64,000 nucleotides of DNA from Rhodobacterales bacterium. Lineage in GTDB: Bacteria; Pseudomonadota; Alphaproteobacteria; Rhizobiales; Stappiaceae. Shown in pieces: positions 38,422 to 48,185 of the stretch. Below the pieces are notes generated by a model that was given only the letters and a program-made list of their open reading frames with translations, did no database searches and was not told the origin of the DNA. Position 1 is the first letter of the stretch; every line of letters starts with the position of its first letter. The translations under genes and the position numbers were made by a program. Location: positions 82,884-146,883 of the forward strand of contig VIRH01000060.1 of NCBI GenBank assembly GCA_008107755.1, in the 5' to 3' direction.

Positions 38422-39072
38422 CTAGTCGATATGGCCGGCGGCCACCCGCACGGGGCGGAAACTCATCCGGTGATGCGCGCTTGGCCCAAGTCGCGTCAGC
38501 GCTTCCTGGTGGACCGGGACACCATAGCCCTTGTGCTGGGCGAAGCCGTAACCCGGACAATGCTCCTCGAGTCGCACCATCATCCTGTCGCGCGTTACCT
38601 TTGCAACGATGGAGGCCGCCGCGACGCACAGGCACCTGCCGTCACCCTTGATAAGCGCCTGGCCCTGCCGGCCCAGACCGGGGGGGACGTCCCGGCCGTC
38701 GACGAGAACAAAATCCGGAGCCCGGGAAAGACCGTCCACGGCGCGGACCATCGCCGACAGGGTGGCTGCACGAATGTTGATGCGGTCGATGATGGTGGGG
38801 GAGGCGCTGGCGACCGAAACCCAGGACGTCGCCAGGATCTCTTCGTAAAGGTCCTCCCGGCGGGCTTCGGTCAGTTTCTTGGAATCGTTGAGGCCATCAG
38901 GAAGGTTGTCATAATCGAGCACAACCGCAGCGGTTACAACGGGCCCGGCCCATGGACCACGCCCCGCCTCGTCAACGCCGCACAGGCGGCCATCAAAGCT
39001 GCCTGCATGCCTGCGTTCCAGAACGGGATCCGGCGCTTCGCCGAACGCGAGATCGAAAAGCGTCAACGTCAT
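38422..39072 (-). CDS. rnhB: ribonuclease HII
   Basis: Cleaves RNA in RNA-DNA hybrids, including single ribonucleotides. The 216-residue product has the catalytic DEAGRG motif with Asp34-Glu35, the second acidic cluster in FVLVDGRDVPPGLG, and GFAQHKGYGVPVHQEAL (the GYGT-type motif near the C terminus). It converges with the ATP-synthase operon, 195 bp away, and lies 44 bp from the radical SAM gene on the same strand. With rnhA at 6.7 kb this window carries both RNase H types. Confidence 0.96.
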   Translation of the reverse strand: MTLTLFDLAFGEAPDPVLERRHAGSFDGRLCGVDEAGRGPWAGPVVTAAVVLDYDNLPDGLNDSKKLTEARREDLYEEILATSWVSVASASPTIIDRINIRAATLSAMVRAVDGLSRAPDFVLVDGRDVPPGLGRQGQALIKGDGRCLCVAAASIVAKVTRDRMMVRLEEHCPGYGFAQHKGYGVPVHQEALTRLGPSAHHRMSFRPVRVAAGHID

Positions 39073-39116
39073 GCCCCGAACCTGCCGCCACCCGCGACAG
39101 GCTTCAACCCTTGAAT

Positions 39117-40238
39117 TCAGAACAGGGACAGTTGCACACCGCCTTTTTGCGGCTGAACAAAAGCGTCGGTGCTCAGTTTCCTGCGCCGGATGTTGAGCCC
39201 CAGTCGCTTGGCAGCGAGTGAGAAGCGTTTTGCGATCTGGTCTGCATAGGGACCGCGGCCCCGCATGCGCTCACCCCACTTGGCATCGTAATCCTTGCCG
39301 CCGCGCATCGACCTGATGAGGCTCATGACATGGCGATAGCGGTCGGGCCGCTCGCGGACGAGCCAGTCGCGAAAAAGTTCGGAGACTTCAAGCGGCAGGC
39401 GGAGCAGGACGAAGGCGACCTCCTGCGCACCATGCTCCGCAGCCGCTTCCAGAATGGCCTCGATCTCGCTGTCGGTCAGTGCCGGGATCACGGGCGCCAT
39501 CATGACGGAGGTCGGTATTCCGGCGTCCGACAGGGCCCGGACCGCGTCGAGACGCTTTTGCGGTGCCGAGGCACGCGGCTCCATCGCGCGGCAGAGTTTC
39601 CTGTCGAGCGTGGTGATGGAAAGCGCGACCTTGACGAGATTTCGTTCGGCAAGCCGTGACAGGATGTCGATATCGCGCGTGACCAGCGCAGATTTGGTCA
39701 CGATCGCAACCGGATGTCCGCAGCCCTCGAGAACCTCCAGAATGTCCCGCATGAGTTTGTAGCCACGCTCCAGCGGCTGGTACGGATCGGTGTTCGTGCC
39801 GATCGCGATCACACGGGGCGTGTAACCGGGCCGCGACAGTTCACGCTCGAGAAGCTGGGCGGCATTGGGCTTTGCGAACAGCCTCGTCTCGAAATCGAGG
39901 CCGGGGGAGAGGCCCATATAGGCGTGGCTGGGCCGCGCGAAGCAGTAGATGCAGCCATGCTCGCAGCCCCGGTAGGGATTGATGGAGCGGTCGAAGGAAA
40001 TGTCCGGAGAGTCATTGCGCGTGATGATCGTCCGGGCGCGCTCTTCCTGCACCTGCGTCTTGAGTGGAGGCAGATCTTCCAGGCTTTCCCAGCCGTCGTC
40101 GAAGCTCTCCCGGCTCAGCGGCTCGTAGCGCCCGCTTCTGTTGAGGGCGGCTCCCCGGCCGCGTCTGCGGTCCTCTGAAAGCCGCGTTGCATCTTCCTCG
40201 TGTAGGGGTGGTGTAGGGGGCTGAAGCGCGGTTTTCAT
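39117..40238 (-). CDS. PA0069-type radical SAM protein
   Basis: The 373-residue protein has the cluster-binding cysteines Cys92, Cys96 and Cys99 in RGCEHGCIYCFARPSH (CxxxCxxC). It resembles the PA0069/SplB-like group, with INPYRGCEHGC and TNTDPYQPLERGYKLMRDIL. The substrate is unknown; a DNA-lesion repair role is speculative. It probably forms a unit with rnhB downstream on the minus strand and is divergent from the glycosyltransferase gene. Confidence 0.9.
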   Translation of the reverse strand: MKTALQPPTPPLHEEDATRLSEDRRRGRGAALNRSGRYEPLSRESFDDGWESLEDLPPLKTQVQEERARTIITRNDSPDISFDRSINPYRGCEHGCIYCFARPSHAYMGLSPGLDFETRLFAKPNAAQLLERELSRPGYTPRVIAIGTNTDPYQPLERGYKLMRDILEVLEGCGHPVAIVTKSALVTRDIDILSRLAERNLVKVALSITTLDRKLCRAMEPRASAPQKRLDAVRALSDAGIPTSVMMAPVIPALTDSEIEAILEAAAEHGAQEVAFVLLRLPLEVSELFRDWLVRERPDRYRHVMSLIRSMRGGKDYDAKWGERMRGRGPYADQIAKRFSLAAKRLGLNIRRRKLSTDAFVQPQKGGVQLSLF

Positions 40239-40348
40239 GAAATTGAGCGGCTAAAAAGGTGGAACATAAAGGGAACATTAGCCAAAAACCGGCCTTTCAC
40301 AAGTCCCCTCTATCGCACTTTGAAAAATTTCATGTAAAACTCAGCTTC

Positions 40349-41044
40349 ATGATCAGCGTCATTATTTCGACAAAGAACTCCGAAACCGATCTGGTCCACG
40401 CTCTCGCAGCGCTCGTTCCCGCTGCTGCGGAAGGCGTGATCCGGGAAGTCATCGTCGTCGATGGCGGCTCCAGCGACAACACGGAGCGCGTTGCCGACGC
40501 AGCAGGTTGTACCTGGATCAGCAGGCCCGGTTCTCTTCGCAGCGAACGGCTCAGCCAGGGTGCCGCAGAATCGTCGCGCGGCGAATGGCTCCTGTTCCTG
40601 CAGCCCGACACACTCCTAGAAAGCGGCTGGTACCACGAAGCCCAGGCATTCGTCGAGCGTGCCGCGCGGGCGCGCAACGGCGTGCGGACGGCAGCGAGCT
40701 TTCGCCTCCGCTATGAGGCTTTCGGGCTGAGTTCCAGGGTTTTCGAAACGGTTGCGGCCCTGCGCTCGCAACTTCTCGGCATGCCCTACGGCAACCAGGG
40801 GCTTCTGATCTCGCGTCAATTCTACTCCACGATCGGCGGGCACCGTCCGTTGCCCGAGATGGAAGATCTCGACATCGCCAAACGGATCGGGCGCACGCGC
40901 ATGGCCTTCCTGCGCGCGGCTGCCGTGTCGTCGGGGGCAGGCGAAGGCGATGGATCGACCTCTCGCCTGCGTCAGTCGCTGGCCCGGTTTTGCGTCGGTA
41001 TGCTCAGAATTCCCGCAAGCGTTGCGCTTAAGTTGCACGGCTGA
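40349..41044 (+). CDS. family 2 glycosyltransferase
   Basis: A short GT2 enzyme of 231 residues. It starts with MISVIISTKNSE, then EVIVVDGGSSDNTERVADAAG and FLQPDTLLESGW, where the aspartate corresponds to the DxD-type metal site. PYGNQGLLISRQFYSTIGGH follows. The C terminus is short and not clearly membrane-spanning. ATG 40349 is used; the open frame from 40259 overlaps the divergent promoter region. The acceptor is unknown. The moaB gene converges from the opposite strand. Confidence 0.88.
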   Translation: MISVIISTKNSETDLVHALAALVPAAAEGVIREVIVVDGGSSDNTERVADAAGCTWISRPGSLRSERLSQGAAESSRGEWLLFLQPDTLLESGWYHEAQAFVERAARARNGVRTAASFRLRYEAFGLSSRVFETVAALRSQLLGMPYGNQGLLISRQFYSTIGGHRPLPEMEDLDIAKRIGRTRMAFLRAAAVSSGAGEGDGSTSRLRQSLARFCVGMLRIPASVALKLHG

Positions 41045-41078
41045 CACGCTTTTTCACGTCGCGTGGCTCGGCAGTCGC

Positions 41079-41636
41079 TCACGCCTCCTGCAGCTTACCC
41101 CGTTTCAGGTGCTCGTCGAGGCGCGGCATGATCTCGACGAAATTGCACGGCATGTGCCGGTAATCGAGCTGCCATTTCAGGATTCCGTCCCACGCATCCT
41201 TGCAGGCGCCGGGAGAACCGGGCAGCACGAAGATGTAGGTTGCACCGGCAACGCCCCCGGTTGCGCGGGACTGGATGGTCGATGTGCCGATCTTGTCGTA
41301 GGAGATTCGATGGAAGACTTCCGAGAAGCCGTCCATTCGTTTTTCGAAGAGCGGCTCCATGGCCTCCGGGGTCACATCGCGTCCGGTAAAACCGGTTCCG
41401 CCGGTGGACACGATCACATCGATCCCTTCGTCCGCTATCCAGTCCTTCACGATCGCCTGGATCGCAGGCACGTCATCCGTCACGATCTTCCGATCTGCCA
41501 GGAAATGCCCACCCTTTTCGATCCTGTCGGCCAGAGTGCTGCCGGATCTGTCTTCCTCGAGCGAGCGCGTGTCGGAAACCGTCAGCACGGCAATGTTGAG
41601 CGGGATGAACGGGCGGGTGTCGTCGATACGGGACAT
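41079..41636 (-). CDS. moaB: molybdenum cofactor biosynthesis protein B
   Basis: The 185-residue protein has the MoaB/MogA nucleotide-binding motif STGGTGFTGRDVTPEAMEPLF and TVSDTRSLEEDRSG near the N terminus. It takes part in MPT adenylylation, or is a MogA-type paralogue. ATG 41636 is preferred over 41666 because AAGGAGA lies 7 nt upstream. It converges on the glycosyltransferase gene, 34 bp apart. Confidence 0.94.
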   Translation of the reverse strand: MSRIDDTRPFIPLNIAVLTVSDTRSLEEDRSGSTLADRIEKGGHFLADRKIVTDDVPAIQAIVKDWIADEGIDVIVSTGGTGFTGRDVTPEAMEPLFEKRMDGFSEVFHRISYDKIGTSTIQSRATGGVAGATYIFVLPGSPGACKDAWDGILKWQLDYRHMPCNFVEIMPRLDEHLKRGKLQEA

Positions 41637-41779
41637 GAAGCTCTCCTTTGCACCATAGATAAGCAATCTTTCGGGTCGTCACCAGAGGGGCAGACCGCTG
41701 AAGCCTGAGCGAGGAATTGAAATAAAATTTCAAAAAATAACAAGATTGGGACACTTGCAAGATAGTTAGGTCAGTAGTA

Positions 41780-41809
41780 TTGACTTAAATACAAAGTCAA
41801 AAATATAGA
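41780..41809 (+). promoter_or_regulatory. promoter with palindrome; possibly leaderless mRNA
   Basis: TTGACTT (41780-41786) and AAGTCAA (41794-41800) form an inverted repeat overlapping a -35 element (TTGACT). A -10 element TATAGA lies at 41804-41809. Transcription would start at about 41816-41817, at the ATG itself. The inverted repeat looks like a repressor or activator site. Confidence 0.5.
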
Positions 41810-41816
41810 GCCAAAC

Positions 41817-43043
41817 ATGACGTCCTGGGAAAGCCTTTACGCAAGACGCGCAACCCGAATGCGCGCGTCCGAAATCCGCGAACTTCTGAAACTCCTTGAC
41901 CGACCCGACGTGATTTCCTTCGCCGGCGGCATTCCGGATTCCGCGCTTTTTCCGGCGCGGGCCTTCAAGGAAGCTTATTCGGAGATCCTGAGCGGCCCGG
42001 AAGCGGACCGCGCGCTCCAATATGGGGTCAGCGAAGGCAGTCCGCGGCTACGCCGCTGGATCGCGGAGCATATGAAATCCCTCGGTGTGGACTGCGGCCC
42101 GGAGAACATTCTTGTCACCTCCGGATCCCAGCAGGGGCTCGATTATATCGGCAAGCTGTTTCTCTCCGAGGGTGACACCGCGCTCGTCCAGTGGCCCACC
42201 TACCTCGGGGCCTTGCAGGCGTTCAATGCTTATGAGCCGGCCTACGACCGCCTCGACCCCGGCACGAACCTCTCGGCCGATGACATACGCGCGAAAGCCG
42301 CGGCATCGGACGGAAAGGTCAAATTCGCCTATCTGTCACCCGACTTTGCCAATCCGACAGGCCGGACCCTCGATCTGGCAGAGCGCCGCAGAACACTTGC
42401 GCTTGCAGAAGAGCTCGATTGCGCCTTGATCGAGGATGCTCCTTACGAGTGCCTGCGCTACGACGGCGCTCCGGTCCCGGCGCTTCTGGCGCTCGACTGC
42501 GAGGCAGCGGGGGGCATAGAGGCAACACGCACGCTTTATTGCGGCAGCTTCTCGAAGTCGCTGTCTCCGGGGCTGAGACTGGGCTGGATCTGTGCCGCGA
42601 TGCCGGTCATTTCCCGCCTGGTTCTGATCAAGCAGGCAAGCGACCTCAATTCGCCGGTGCTGAATCAGGAGGCTATGGCCCGCGTCGCCGAGCGCGTTTT
42701 CGAAGACCACACGGCCGGCATGAGGGCGACCTACAAGGCGAGACGGGATGCCATGCTGGCAGCGCTGGAGGCCCATATGCCGAGGGGAACGTCATGGACA
42801 CGGCCGGAAGGCGGCATGTTCATCTGGCTGGAACTTCCCGCCGGCATCGATGCGGCCGACCTTCTGACCGCTTCCGTCGAAAAGGCCAAGGTGGCCTTCG
42901 TCCCGGGCAGGGCCTTCCATCCGGATGGAACTGGCGGCAACACCCTGCGGCTGAGCTTTTCCTGCGCCGATGCGGAAAAGATAGAAGCCGGGATCGCCAG
43001 ACTGGGCAGCTTGATTGCCGAAACGGTCACCGCCACCCTGTAG
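41817..43043 (+). CDS. PLP-dependent aminotransferase, class I (2-aminoadipate-type)
   Basis: The 408-residue protein has the PLP lysine Lys247 in YCGSFSKSLSPGLRLGW, the VTSGSQQGLDYIGKLFL motif, and LSPDFANPTGRTL, matching the MocR-like/LysN branch of class I aminotransferases. It has no DNA-binding domain, so it is a stand-alone enzyme. No ribosome-binding site lies in front of ATG 41817, fitting a leaderless message. The ceramidase-like gene starts 33 bp downstream. The amino donor cannot be assigned. Confidence 0.92.
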   Translation: MTSWESLYARRATRMRASEIRELLKLLDRPDVISFAGGIPDSALFPARAFKEAYSEILSGPEADRALQYGVSEGSPRLRRWIAEHMKSLGVDCGPENILVTSGSQQGLDYIGKLFLSEGDTALVQWPTYLGALQAFNAYEPAYDRLDPGTNLSADDIRAKAAASDGKVKFAYLSPDFANPTGRTLDLAERRRTLALAEELDCALIEDAPYECLRYDGAPVPALLALDCEAAGGIEATRTLYCGSFSKSLSPGLRLGWICAAMPVISRLVLIKQASDLNSPVLNQEAMARVAERVFEDHTAGMRATYKARRDAMLAALEAHMPRGTSWTRPEGGMFIWLELPAGIDAADLLTASVEKAKVAFVPGRAFHPDGTGGNTLRLSFSCADAEKIEAGIARLGSLIAETVTATL

Positions 43044-43076
43044 CCTTGTCGCAAGCTGTGGGAAGATTGACGCCAC

Positions 43077-43721
43077 ATGGCATTGAGCGATCAGGTGAAC
43101 AATTACTGCGAGCGCCTGGGCCCGGAATTCTGGTCCGAGCCGCTGAACGCGATCACCAACGCTGCCTTCCTGGTGGCGGCGTTGGCCGCATTCCGTCTGT
43201 GGCGCAGGCAAACACCGGGCGACCTTGCGACACTGGCCCTGATCGTCGATCTGGCCGCAATCGGCATCGGGTCGTTCCTGTTCCACACCTTCGCAACCCG
43301 CTGGGCCGCGATTGCCGACGTGGTGCCGATACAGATCTTCATTCTGGTCTATCTTTGCCTCGCACTGCGCAACTTTCTGCAACTGCCCTGGTGGGGCGCT
43401 CTTTCAGGAGTTGTGGTTTTCATCGCCGCGACACCGGTCGTCGGCTGGTGGGCGTCCGGGTTCGCCCAATCCTCCTCCATGTACATACCGGCCCTCTTGG
43501 CAATCTTCGTCGTGGGCGGGCTGTATTTCCGCAAGGACCGGAGGCTGGGCGGCGCAATTCTGGCCGCCGGGGTGCTGTTTGTCTTTTCGTTGACGTTTCG
43601 GACGCTTGACGCGCCAATCTGTCGCCAGCTGCCCTTTGGCACGCACTTCCTGTGGCATATCCTGAACAGCATTGTGCTCTTTGCGCTAATACGGGTTCTC
43701 ATTTTGAGGCGCGCCGGTTAA
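43077..43721 (+). CDS. ceramidase-like membrane protein
   Basis: The 214-residue protein has about seven hydrophobic segments and the CREST-type metal motifs of alkaline ceramidases: NNYCERLGPEFWSEPLNAITN at the N terminus, GSFLFHTFATRWAAIADVVPIQIF, and the final DAPICRQLPFGTHFLWHILNS with two histidines. The family hydrolyses ceramides at the membrane. Substrate identity is inferred; a PilB-independent lipid role remains possible. It follows the aminotransferase gene by 33 bp. Confidence 0.88.
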   Translation: MALSDQVNNYCERLGPEFWSEPLNAITNAAFLVAALAAFRLWRRQTPGDLATLALIVDLAAIGIGSFLFHTFATRWAAIADVVPIQIFILVYLCLALRNFLQLPWWGALSGVVVFIAATPVVGWWASGFAQSSSMYIPALLAIFVVGGLYFRKDRRLGGAILAAGVLFVFSLTFRTLDAPICRQLPFGTHFLWHILNSIVLFALIRVLILRRAG

Positions 43722-43812
43722 ACCACAGGAAGATTCAATAATCTGCGGCCGGTCGGCAAAGACGATCCGGGTATGGCCGCGGAATCGAGGAACGCAGGAG
43801 ACAGGGACCGTC

Positions 43813-46107
43813 ATGAGCGATATGAAGAAAACCGACAGCGATCTGACCGAAGCTGCCCTGTACTTTCACGAGCATCCGCGCCCGGGTAAACTGGAAATTC
43901 AGGCGACCAAGCCCCTCGGCAACCAGCGCGACCTGGCGCTGGCCTATTCGCCTGGTGTCGCCGCTCCCTGCCTTGAAATCGCCGACGACCCCGGCAAGGC
44001 CGCCAACTACACCTCGCGCGCCAATCTGGTCGGAGTGATCTCCAACGGCACGGCGGTTCTCGGTCTTGGCAACATCGGGCCGCTCGCCTCCAAGCCGGTG
44101 ATGGAAGGCAAGGCTGTTCTTTTCAAGAAATTCGCTGGCATCGATGTCTTCGATATCGAGGTCGCGCAGAACGACGTCGACAAGTTCGTCGATGCGGTCG
44201 CCGTTCTCGAGCCGACGTTTGGCGGCATCAATCTTGAAGACATCAAGGCACCCGAATGCTTCATGATCGAGGCCGCGCTTCGGGAACGGATGAACATTCC
44301 CGTTTTCCACGATGACCAGCACGGCACGGCGATCATCGTCGGTGCGGCCGTTCGCAACGGGCTCGAGCTTGCACGCAAGAAGATCTCGGACGCGAAGATC
44401 GTCGCCTCCGGCGCCGGCGCTGCGGCGCTCGCGTGCCTGAACATGCTGATCTCGCTGGGCGCAAAGCGCGAGAATATCTGGGTCACCGACATCGAGGGTG
44501 TGGTCTACGAGGGGCGCGAAGCCCTGATGGATCAGTGGAAGGCGGCCTTCGCCCAGAAGACAGACATGCGCACGCTGGAGCAGGTCATCGACGGGGCCGA
44601 CGTGTTCCTCGGCCTTTCGGCCGGCGGTGTCCTGAAGCCGCACATGGTGAAGAAGATGGGCAAGGGGCCGCTTATTCTTGCCCTTGCAAATCCCAATCCG
44701 GAAATCATGCCGGAAGAAGCGCGCGCCATTCGCGACGACGTCGTCATGTGCACCGGACGCTCGGATTATCCGAACCAGGTCAACAACGTTCTCTGTTTCC
44801 CGTACATCTTCCGGGGTGCGCTCGATGTCGGCGCTACGACGATCAACGAGGAAATGAAACGTGCAGCCGTCGAGGCGATTGCCGGGCTGGCGCGCGAGGA
44901 GCCGTCCGATGTCGCCGCCCAGGCCTATGGCGGCAAGACGGAAACATTCGGACCCAACTATCTGATCCCGTCCCCCTTCGACCAGCGCCTGATCCTTCGC
45001 ATTGCGCCCGCCGTCGCCAAAGCCGCAATGGAGACCGGCGTCGCGACACGGCCGATCGACGATTTCACGGCCTATTACGACCGCCTCAACCGCTTCGTCT
45101 TCCGGTCCGGCCTGATCATGAAGCCGATCATCCAGAATGCCGGCAAGGACCCCAAGCGGATCATCTACGCGGAAGGCGAGGACGAGCGCGTGCTGCGGGC
45201 AGCCCAGGTCTTGCTGGAAGACGGCATTGCCAAGCCGATCCTCGTCGGGCGTCCGGAAGTCATCCAGGCGCGCTGCGAGCGTTTCGGGCTGAAGATCCGG
45301 CCGAACACGGATTTCGAGTTCATCAACCCGCAGGACGATCCGCGATATCGCGACTATGTCGACGAATATTTCGAATGTGTCGGCCGGAAGGGAATGCCGC
45401 TGAACGCGGCCCGGACCGTGGTGCGCACCAATTCCACGGTGATTGCGGCTCTTGCCGTGCGCCGCGGTGATGCGGATGCCGCGATCTGTGGTCTGGAAGG
45501 ACGTTTCATCCGGCACCTGCGCGACATCAAGCAGATCATCGGCGTGTGCGAGACGGCGCATGACCTTTCCGCCATGTCGTTGCTGATCAACAGCCGAGGG
45601 GCCATTTTCCTGTCCGATACCTTCGTCACGGAAGACCCGACCGCTGAAGAAATCTGCGAAATGGCCAATCTCGCAGCCAACGAGATCCGCCGCTTCGGCA
45701 TCGAGCCGAGGATTGCGCTGCTGTCGCTGTCCAACTTCGGCTCGCGCGACACGGCGTCTTCGCGCAAGATGCGCAAGGCGCTTGAGTTGATCTGGGAACG
45801 GCATCCGGAACTGGAAGTCGATGGCGAAATGCACGGCGATTCGGCACTCAGCGTCGCCTTGCGCGAGCGCGTGATGCCCAACAGCAAGCTGAAGGGAGAG
45901 GCCAATCTGCTGCTTTTCCCGAATCTCGATGCGTCCAACATCGCGCATAATCTTCTCAAGGTCTCCACCTCGGCGCTCCATGTCGGGCCCATCCTGCTCG
46001 GCACGGCCAAACCCGCACATATCCTGACGCCGTCGGTTACCTCGCGCGGGGTCGTCAACATGTCGGCGCTTGCCTGCGTGGAAGCTCAGACCCGCTCGGC
46101 CCGCTGA
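43813..46107 (+). CDS. maeB: NADP-dependent malic enzyme with phosphotransacetylase domain
   Basis: Decarboxylates malate to pyruvate. The 764-residue protein fuses an N-terminal malic enzyme (about 1-430) with a C-terminal phosphotransacetylase-like domain (about 430-764), the usual MaeB layout. The N part has [36 protein letters not shown] and the NAD(P)-binding [14 protein letters not shown]; the C part has [18 protein letters not shown] sequence ([20 protein letters not shown]). The PTA domain usually regulates rather than catalyses. A terminator follows. Confidence 0.96.
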   Translation: MSDMKKTDSDLTEAALYFHEHPRPGKLEIQATKPLGNQRDLALAYSPGVAAPCLEIADDPGKAANYTSRANLVGVISNGTAVLGLGNIGPLASKPVMEGKAVLFKKFAGIDVFDIEVAQNDVDKFVDAVAVLEPTFGGINLEDIKAPECFMIEAALRERMNIPVFHDDQHGTAIIVGAAVRNGLELARKKISDAKIVASGAGAAALACLNMLISLGAKRENIWVTDIEGVVYEGREALMDQWKAAFAQKTDMRTLEQVIDGADVFLGLSAGGVLKPHMVKKMGKGPLILALANPNPEIMPEEARAIRDDVVMCTGRSDYPNQVNNVLCFPYIFRGALDVGATTINEEMKRAAVEAIAGLAREEPSDVAAQAYGGKTETFGPNYLIPSPFDQRLILRIAPAVAKAAMETGVATRPIDDFTAYYDRLNRFVFRSGLIMKPIIQNAGKDPKRIIYAEGEDERVLRAAQVLLEDGIAKPILVGRPEVIQARCERFGLKIRPNTDFEFINPQDDPRYRDYVDEYFECVGRKGMPLNAARTVVRTNSTVIAALAVRRGDADAAICGLEGRFIRHLRDIKQIIGVCETAHDLSAMSLLINSRGAIFLSDTFVTEDPTAEEICEMANLAANEIRRFGIEPRIALLSLSNFGSRDTASSRKMRKALELIWERHPELEVDGEMHGDSALSVALRERVMPNSKLKGEANLLLFPNLDASNIAHNLLKVSTSALHVGPILLGTAKPAHILTPSVTSRGVVNMSALACVEAQTRSAR

Positions 46108-46146
46108 CCTGTCAGCTTTCAGGGACCAACCATCTTTCCGAGTATC

Positions 46147-46175
46147 GCGGACCGGGCAACCGGTCCGCTTTTCTT
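46147..46175 (+). terminator. terminator after maeB
   Basis: GCGGACCGG and CCGGTCCGC form a 9 bp stem around GCAA, followed by TTTTCTT, about 40 bp after the maeB stop. Confidence 0.85.
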
Positions 46176-46191
46176 CAGGGACGCTCTTTTC

Positions 46192-46524
46192 ATGACCTTG
46201 TTCAAGAAGCCCGCAGACTGCACGACAAAGACCGACATTCGCGTGGCCATCGATGCTCTGGATGAAGATCTTCTGCGGCTTTTTGCGCAGCGACAGACCT
46301 ATGTCCGGCGCATGGCCGAGTTGAAGAAGAACCCTGACGAAGCCTTCGATAACGATCGGATCGAGACGATGGTGGCGGCGTTGAAGCAGAGGGCCGAGGC
46401 CAAGGGCCTGGAAGGCGAACAGGTCGAGGCGGTCTGGCGAACGCTGATCGAGTGGAATGTCGATTATGAACGGCGCACCATTGCCGCACGCCTCGCGAAA
46501 CAGGCGCAATCGGAAGACCGTTGA
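46192..46524 (+). CDS. chorismate mutase (AroQ class)
   Basis: The 110-residue all-helical protein has the typical N-terminal RVAIDALDEDLLRLFAQRQTYVRRMAELK, in which the arginines at the start of the helix and in RQxYVRRMAELK bind prephenate. KNPDEAFDNDRIETMV and WRTLIEWNVDYE complete the fold. It converts chorismate to prephenate for Phe and Tyr synthesis. The gene follows the maeB terminator and stands alone. Tyrosine synthesis thus connects loosely with the tyrS attenuator elsewhere in the window. Confidence 0.9.
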   Translation: MTLFKKPADCTTKTDIRVAIDALDEDLLRLFAQRQTYVRRMAELKKNPDEAFDNDRIETMVAALKQRAEAKGLEGEQVEAVWRTLIEWNVDYERRTIAARLAKQAQSEDR

Positions 46525-46734
46525 AGAGGCCCTGAGGCGCACGTCTGACTGCTCGGGAGCGGACCAGGGCGCTTCCAGCGATCGAGGTGCGATGGAGCGA
46601 CTGCCTCACATGAGACCTACCCCGTCAGGGGCTTGCCGAATGTCAGGCGGTCCAGATTAATCTTTCCAAAATGCTGGCTTTTCAAATTGGCACCCTAGTT
46701 AGGTAATGAGACATTCGAACTGCGGAAGGATCTC

Positions 46735-47859
46735 ATGCACCTGACAAGGAACGCCCGGATATCGGCTGCCGTCATGGCTTTTCTTGCGGCATTGCCGCTG
46801 TCAGCTCCCGGTTTCGCACAGTCACAGCTTCGCCCGGAAACGGTTGCCGAAGGCCTCGTCTATCCTTGGAGCGTCGCCTTTCTGCCCGGAGGGGGATACC
46901 TGGTCACGGAGCGGGACGGGGCGCTGAAATTCGTTGCGGAAGACGGTCGGCAAAGCACGGTGGCCGGAACCCCCGACGTCTATGCGCAGGGGCAGGGCGG
47001 TCTGCTTGACGTCGTCCTCAGTCCCCATTTCGACGATGACAGCCTCGTTTACATGACATTCTCGCAGAGAACCTCCGAGGGCGCTGGAACAGCTCTCTTC
47101 AAGGCTGCCCTTGTGCAAGATGGTGACGGCTACAGGCTGGAAAACGGCGAGACAATTTTCTCTGGCAACAACCGGACCTCGGGTGGCCGACACTTCGGCT
47201 CCCGCCTGGCCTTTTCCGAAGACGATCATCTCTTCATGACAGTCGGCGAACGCGGCGAGCGCGAGATGGCGCAGAATGCTGCGACACACCACGGCACCGT
47301 CCTGCGCCTGACGGCGGACGGCAAGCCCGCACCAGGCAATCCGTTTCTCAACGAGGAAGGCATGCAGCCTGAGATCTGGTCCTACGGCCACCGCAATCCG
47401 CAGGCGGCCGCGATCCACCCGCAAAGCGGCCTGCTCTGGACTGTCGAACATGGTGCGCGCGGCGGCGATGAGGTCAACATTCCCCAGGCCGGCAAGAACT
47501 ATGGCTGGCCGGTGATCTCCTACGGACGGCACTATTCCGGCGGAAAGATCGGCGAAGGTACATCGAAGCCGGGACTGGAACAGCCGATCCATTACTGGGA
47601 CCCGTCTATCGCCCCCTCCGGCATGGTGTTCGTGACCAGCGACAGATATCCCGACTGGCAGGGCGACCTCTTTGTCGGCGCCCTGCGCGGGCAGCATCTC
47701 GCAAGGCTCGACCTTCGGGGCGACGAGGTTGTCGGCGAAGACAAGTTTCTGACGAATCTCGGCGAGCGCATTCGCGATGTGCGCCAGGGGCCGGATGGCT
47801 ATCTCTATGTTCTGACAGACAGCGACGACGGAAAATTACTACGGTTACTGCCCGATTGA
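46735..47859 (+). CDS. PQQ-dependent sugar dehydrogenase (YliI-like), secreted
   Basis: The 374-residue protein has a signal peptide (cleavage near GFAQ), then the six-bladed beta-propeller sequence of soluble glucose/aldose dehydrogenases: EGLVYPWSVAFLPGG, NRTSGGRHFGSRLAFSEDDHLFMTVGERG, YGHRNPQAAAIHP, WTVEHGARGGDEVN. The glucose-dehydrogenase histidine (in GRHFGSRL) is kept. It is a periplasmic enzyme oxidising aldoses with PQQ or a similar cofactor; the acceptor is unknown. Confidence 0.92.
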   Translation: MHLTRNARISAAVMAFLAALPLSAPGFAQSQLRPETVAEGLVYPWSVAFLPGGGYLVTERDGALKFVAEDGRQSTVAGTPDVYAQGQGGLLDVVLSPHFDDDSLVYMTFSQRTSEGAGTALFKAALVQDGDGYRLENGETIFSGNNRTSGGRHFGSRLAFSEDDHLFMTVGERGEREMAQNAATHHGTVLRLTADGKPAPGNPFLNEEGMQPEIWSYGHRNPQAAAIHPQSGLLWTVEHGARGGDEVNIPQAGKNYGWPVISYGRHYSGGKIGEGTSKPGLEQPIHYWDPSIAPSGMVFVTSDRYPDWQGDLFVGALRGQHLARLDLRGDEVVGEDKFLTNLGERIRDVRQGPDGYLYVLTDSDDGKLLRLLPD

Positions 47860-47903
47860 CCGGCAGCAGCGATGGTGTCGTCAAGGGCGTGCACTATATT
47901 CGC

Positions 47904-47932
47904 TTGACTTTTGGAGCCACCCCAACGATATA
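47904..47932 (+). promoter_or_regulatory. predicted promoter of the DEAD-box helicase
   Basis: TTGACT (47904-47909) and GATATA (47927-47932), 17 bp apart. It leaves a 5' leader of about 245 nt before the start, a length typical of cold-regulated helicase mRNAs. No ORF is seen in 47860-48185. Confidence 0.6.
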
Positions 47933-48185
47933 CCGCACTGCAACCGTTGCCGCGTGAGCAGTTTGCGTGCCCGACCGGAAACATGAATTTTCCATTGTCC
48001 GGGCCCCGGTTGCCAATCCCCTTGAGCCTAATGAGAGGCTCGACCAGTTCCCATGTCACGCGAGGGTCTGGCGGCAGTGAGCCTGTTTGAGAAATCGAGC
48101 AGCTGCCGCGCTCTACCATGATGTCGCACTGCTTGATTGCGGCACGGCAAGCGCTTTGAAGGCGCTTGAACCAAGGAATTTATAT

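Noticed and set aside
43735..46542. A 935-codon open frame on the minus strand opposite maeB
   Set aside because: It lies opposite a well-conserved gene, has no family motifs and reflects codon bias in high-GC DNA. Similar long antisense frames over the GGDEF-EAL gene (3094-4965) and gcvPB (13687-15516) were set aside for the same reason.
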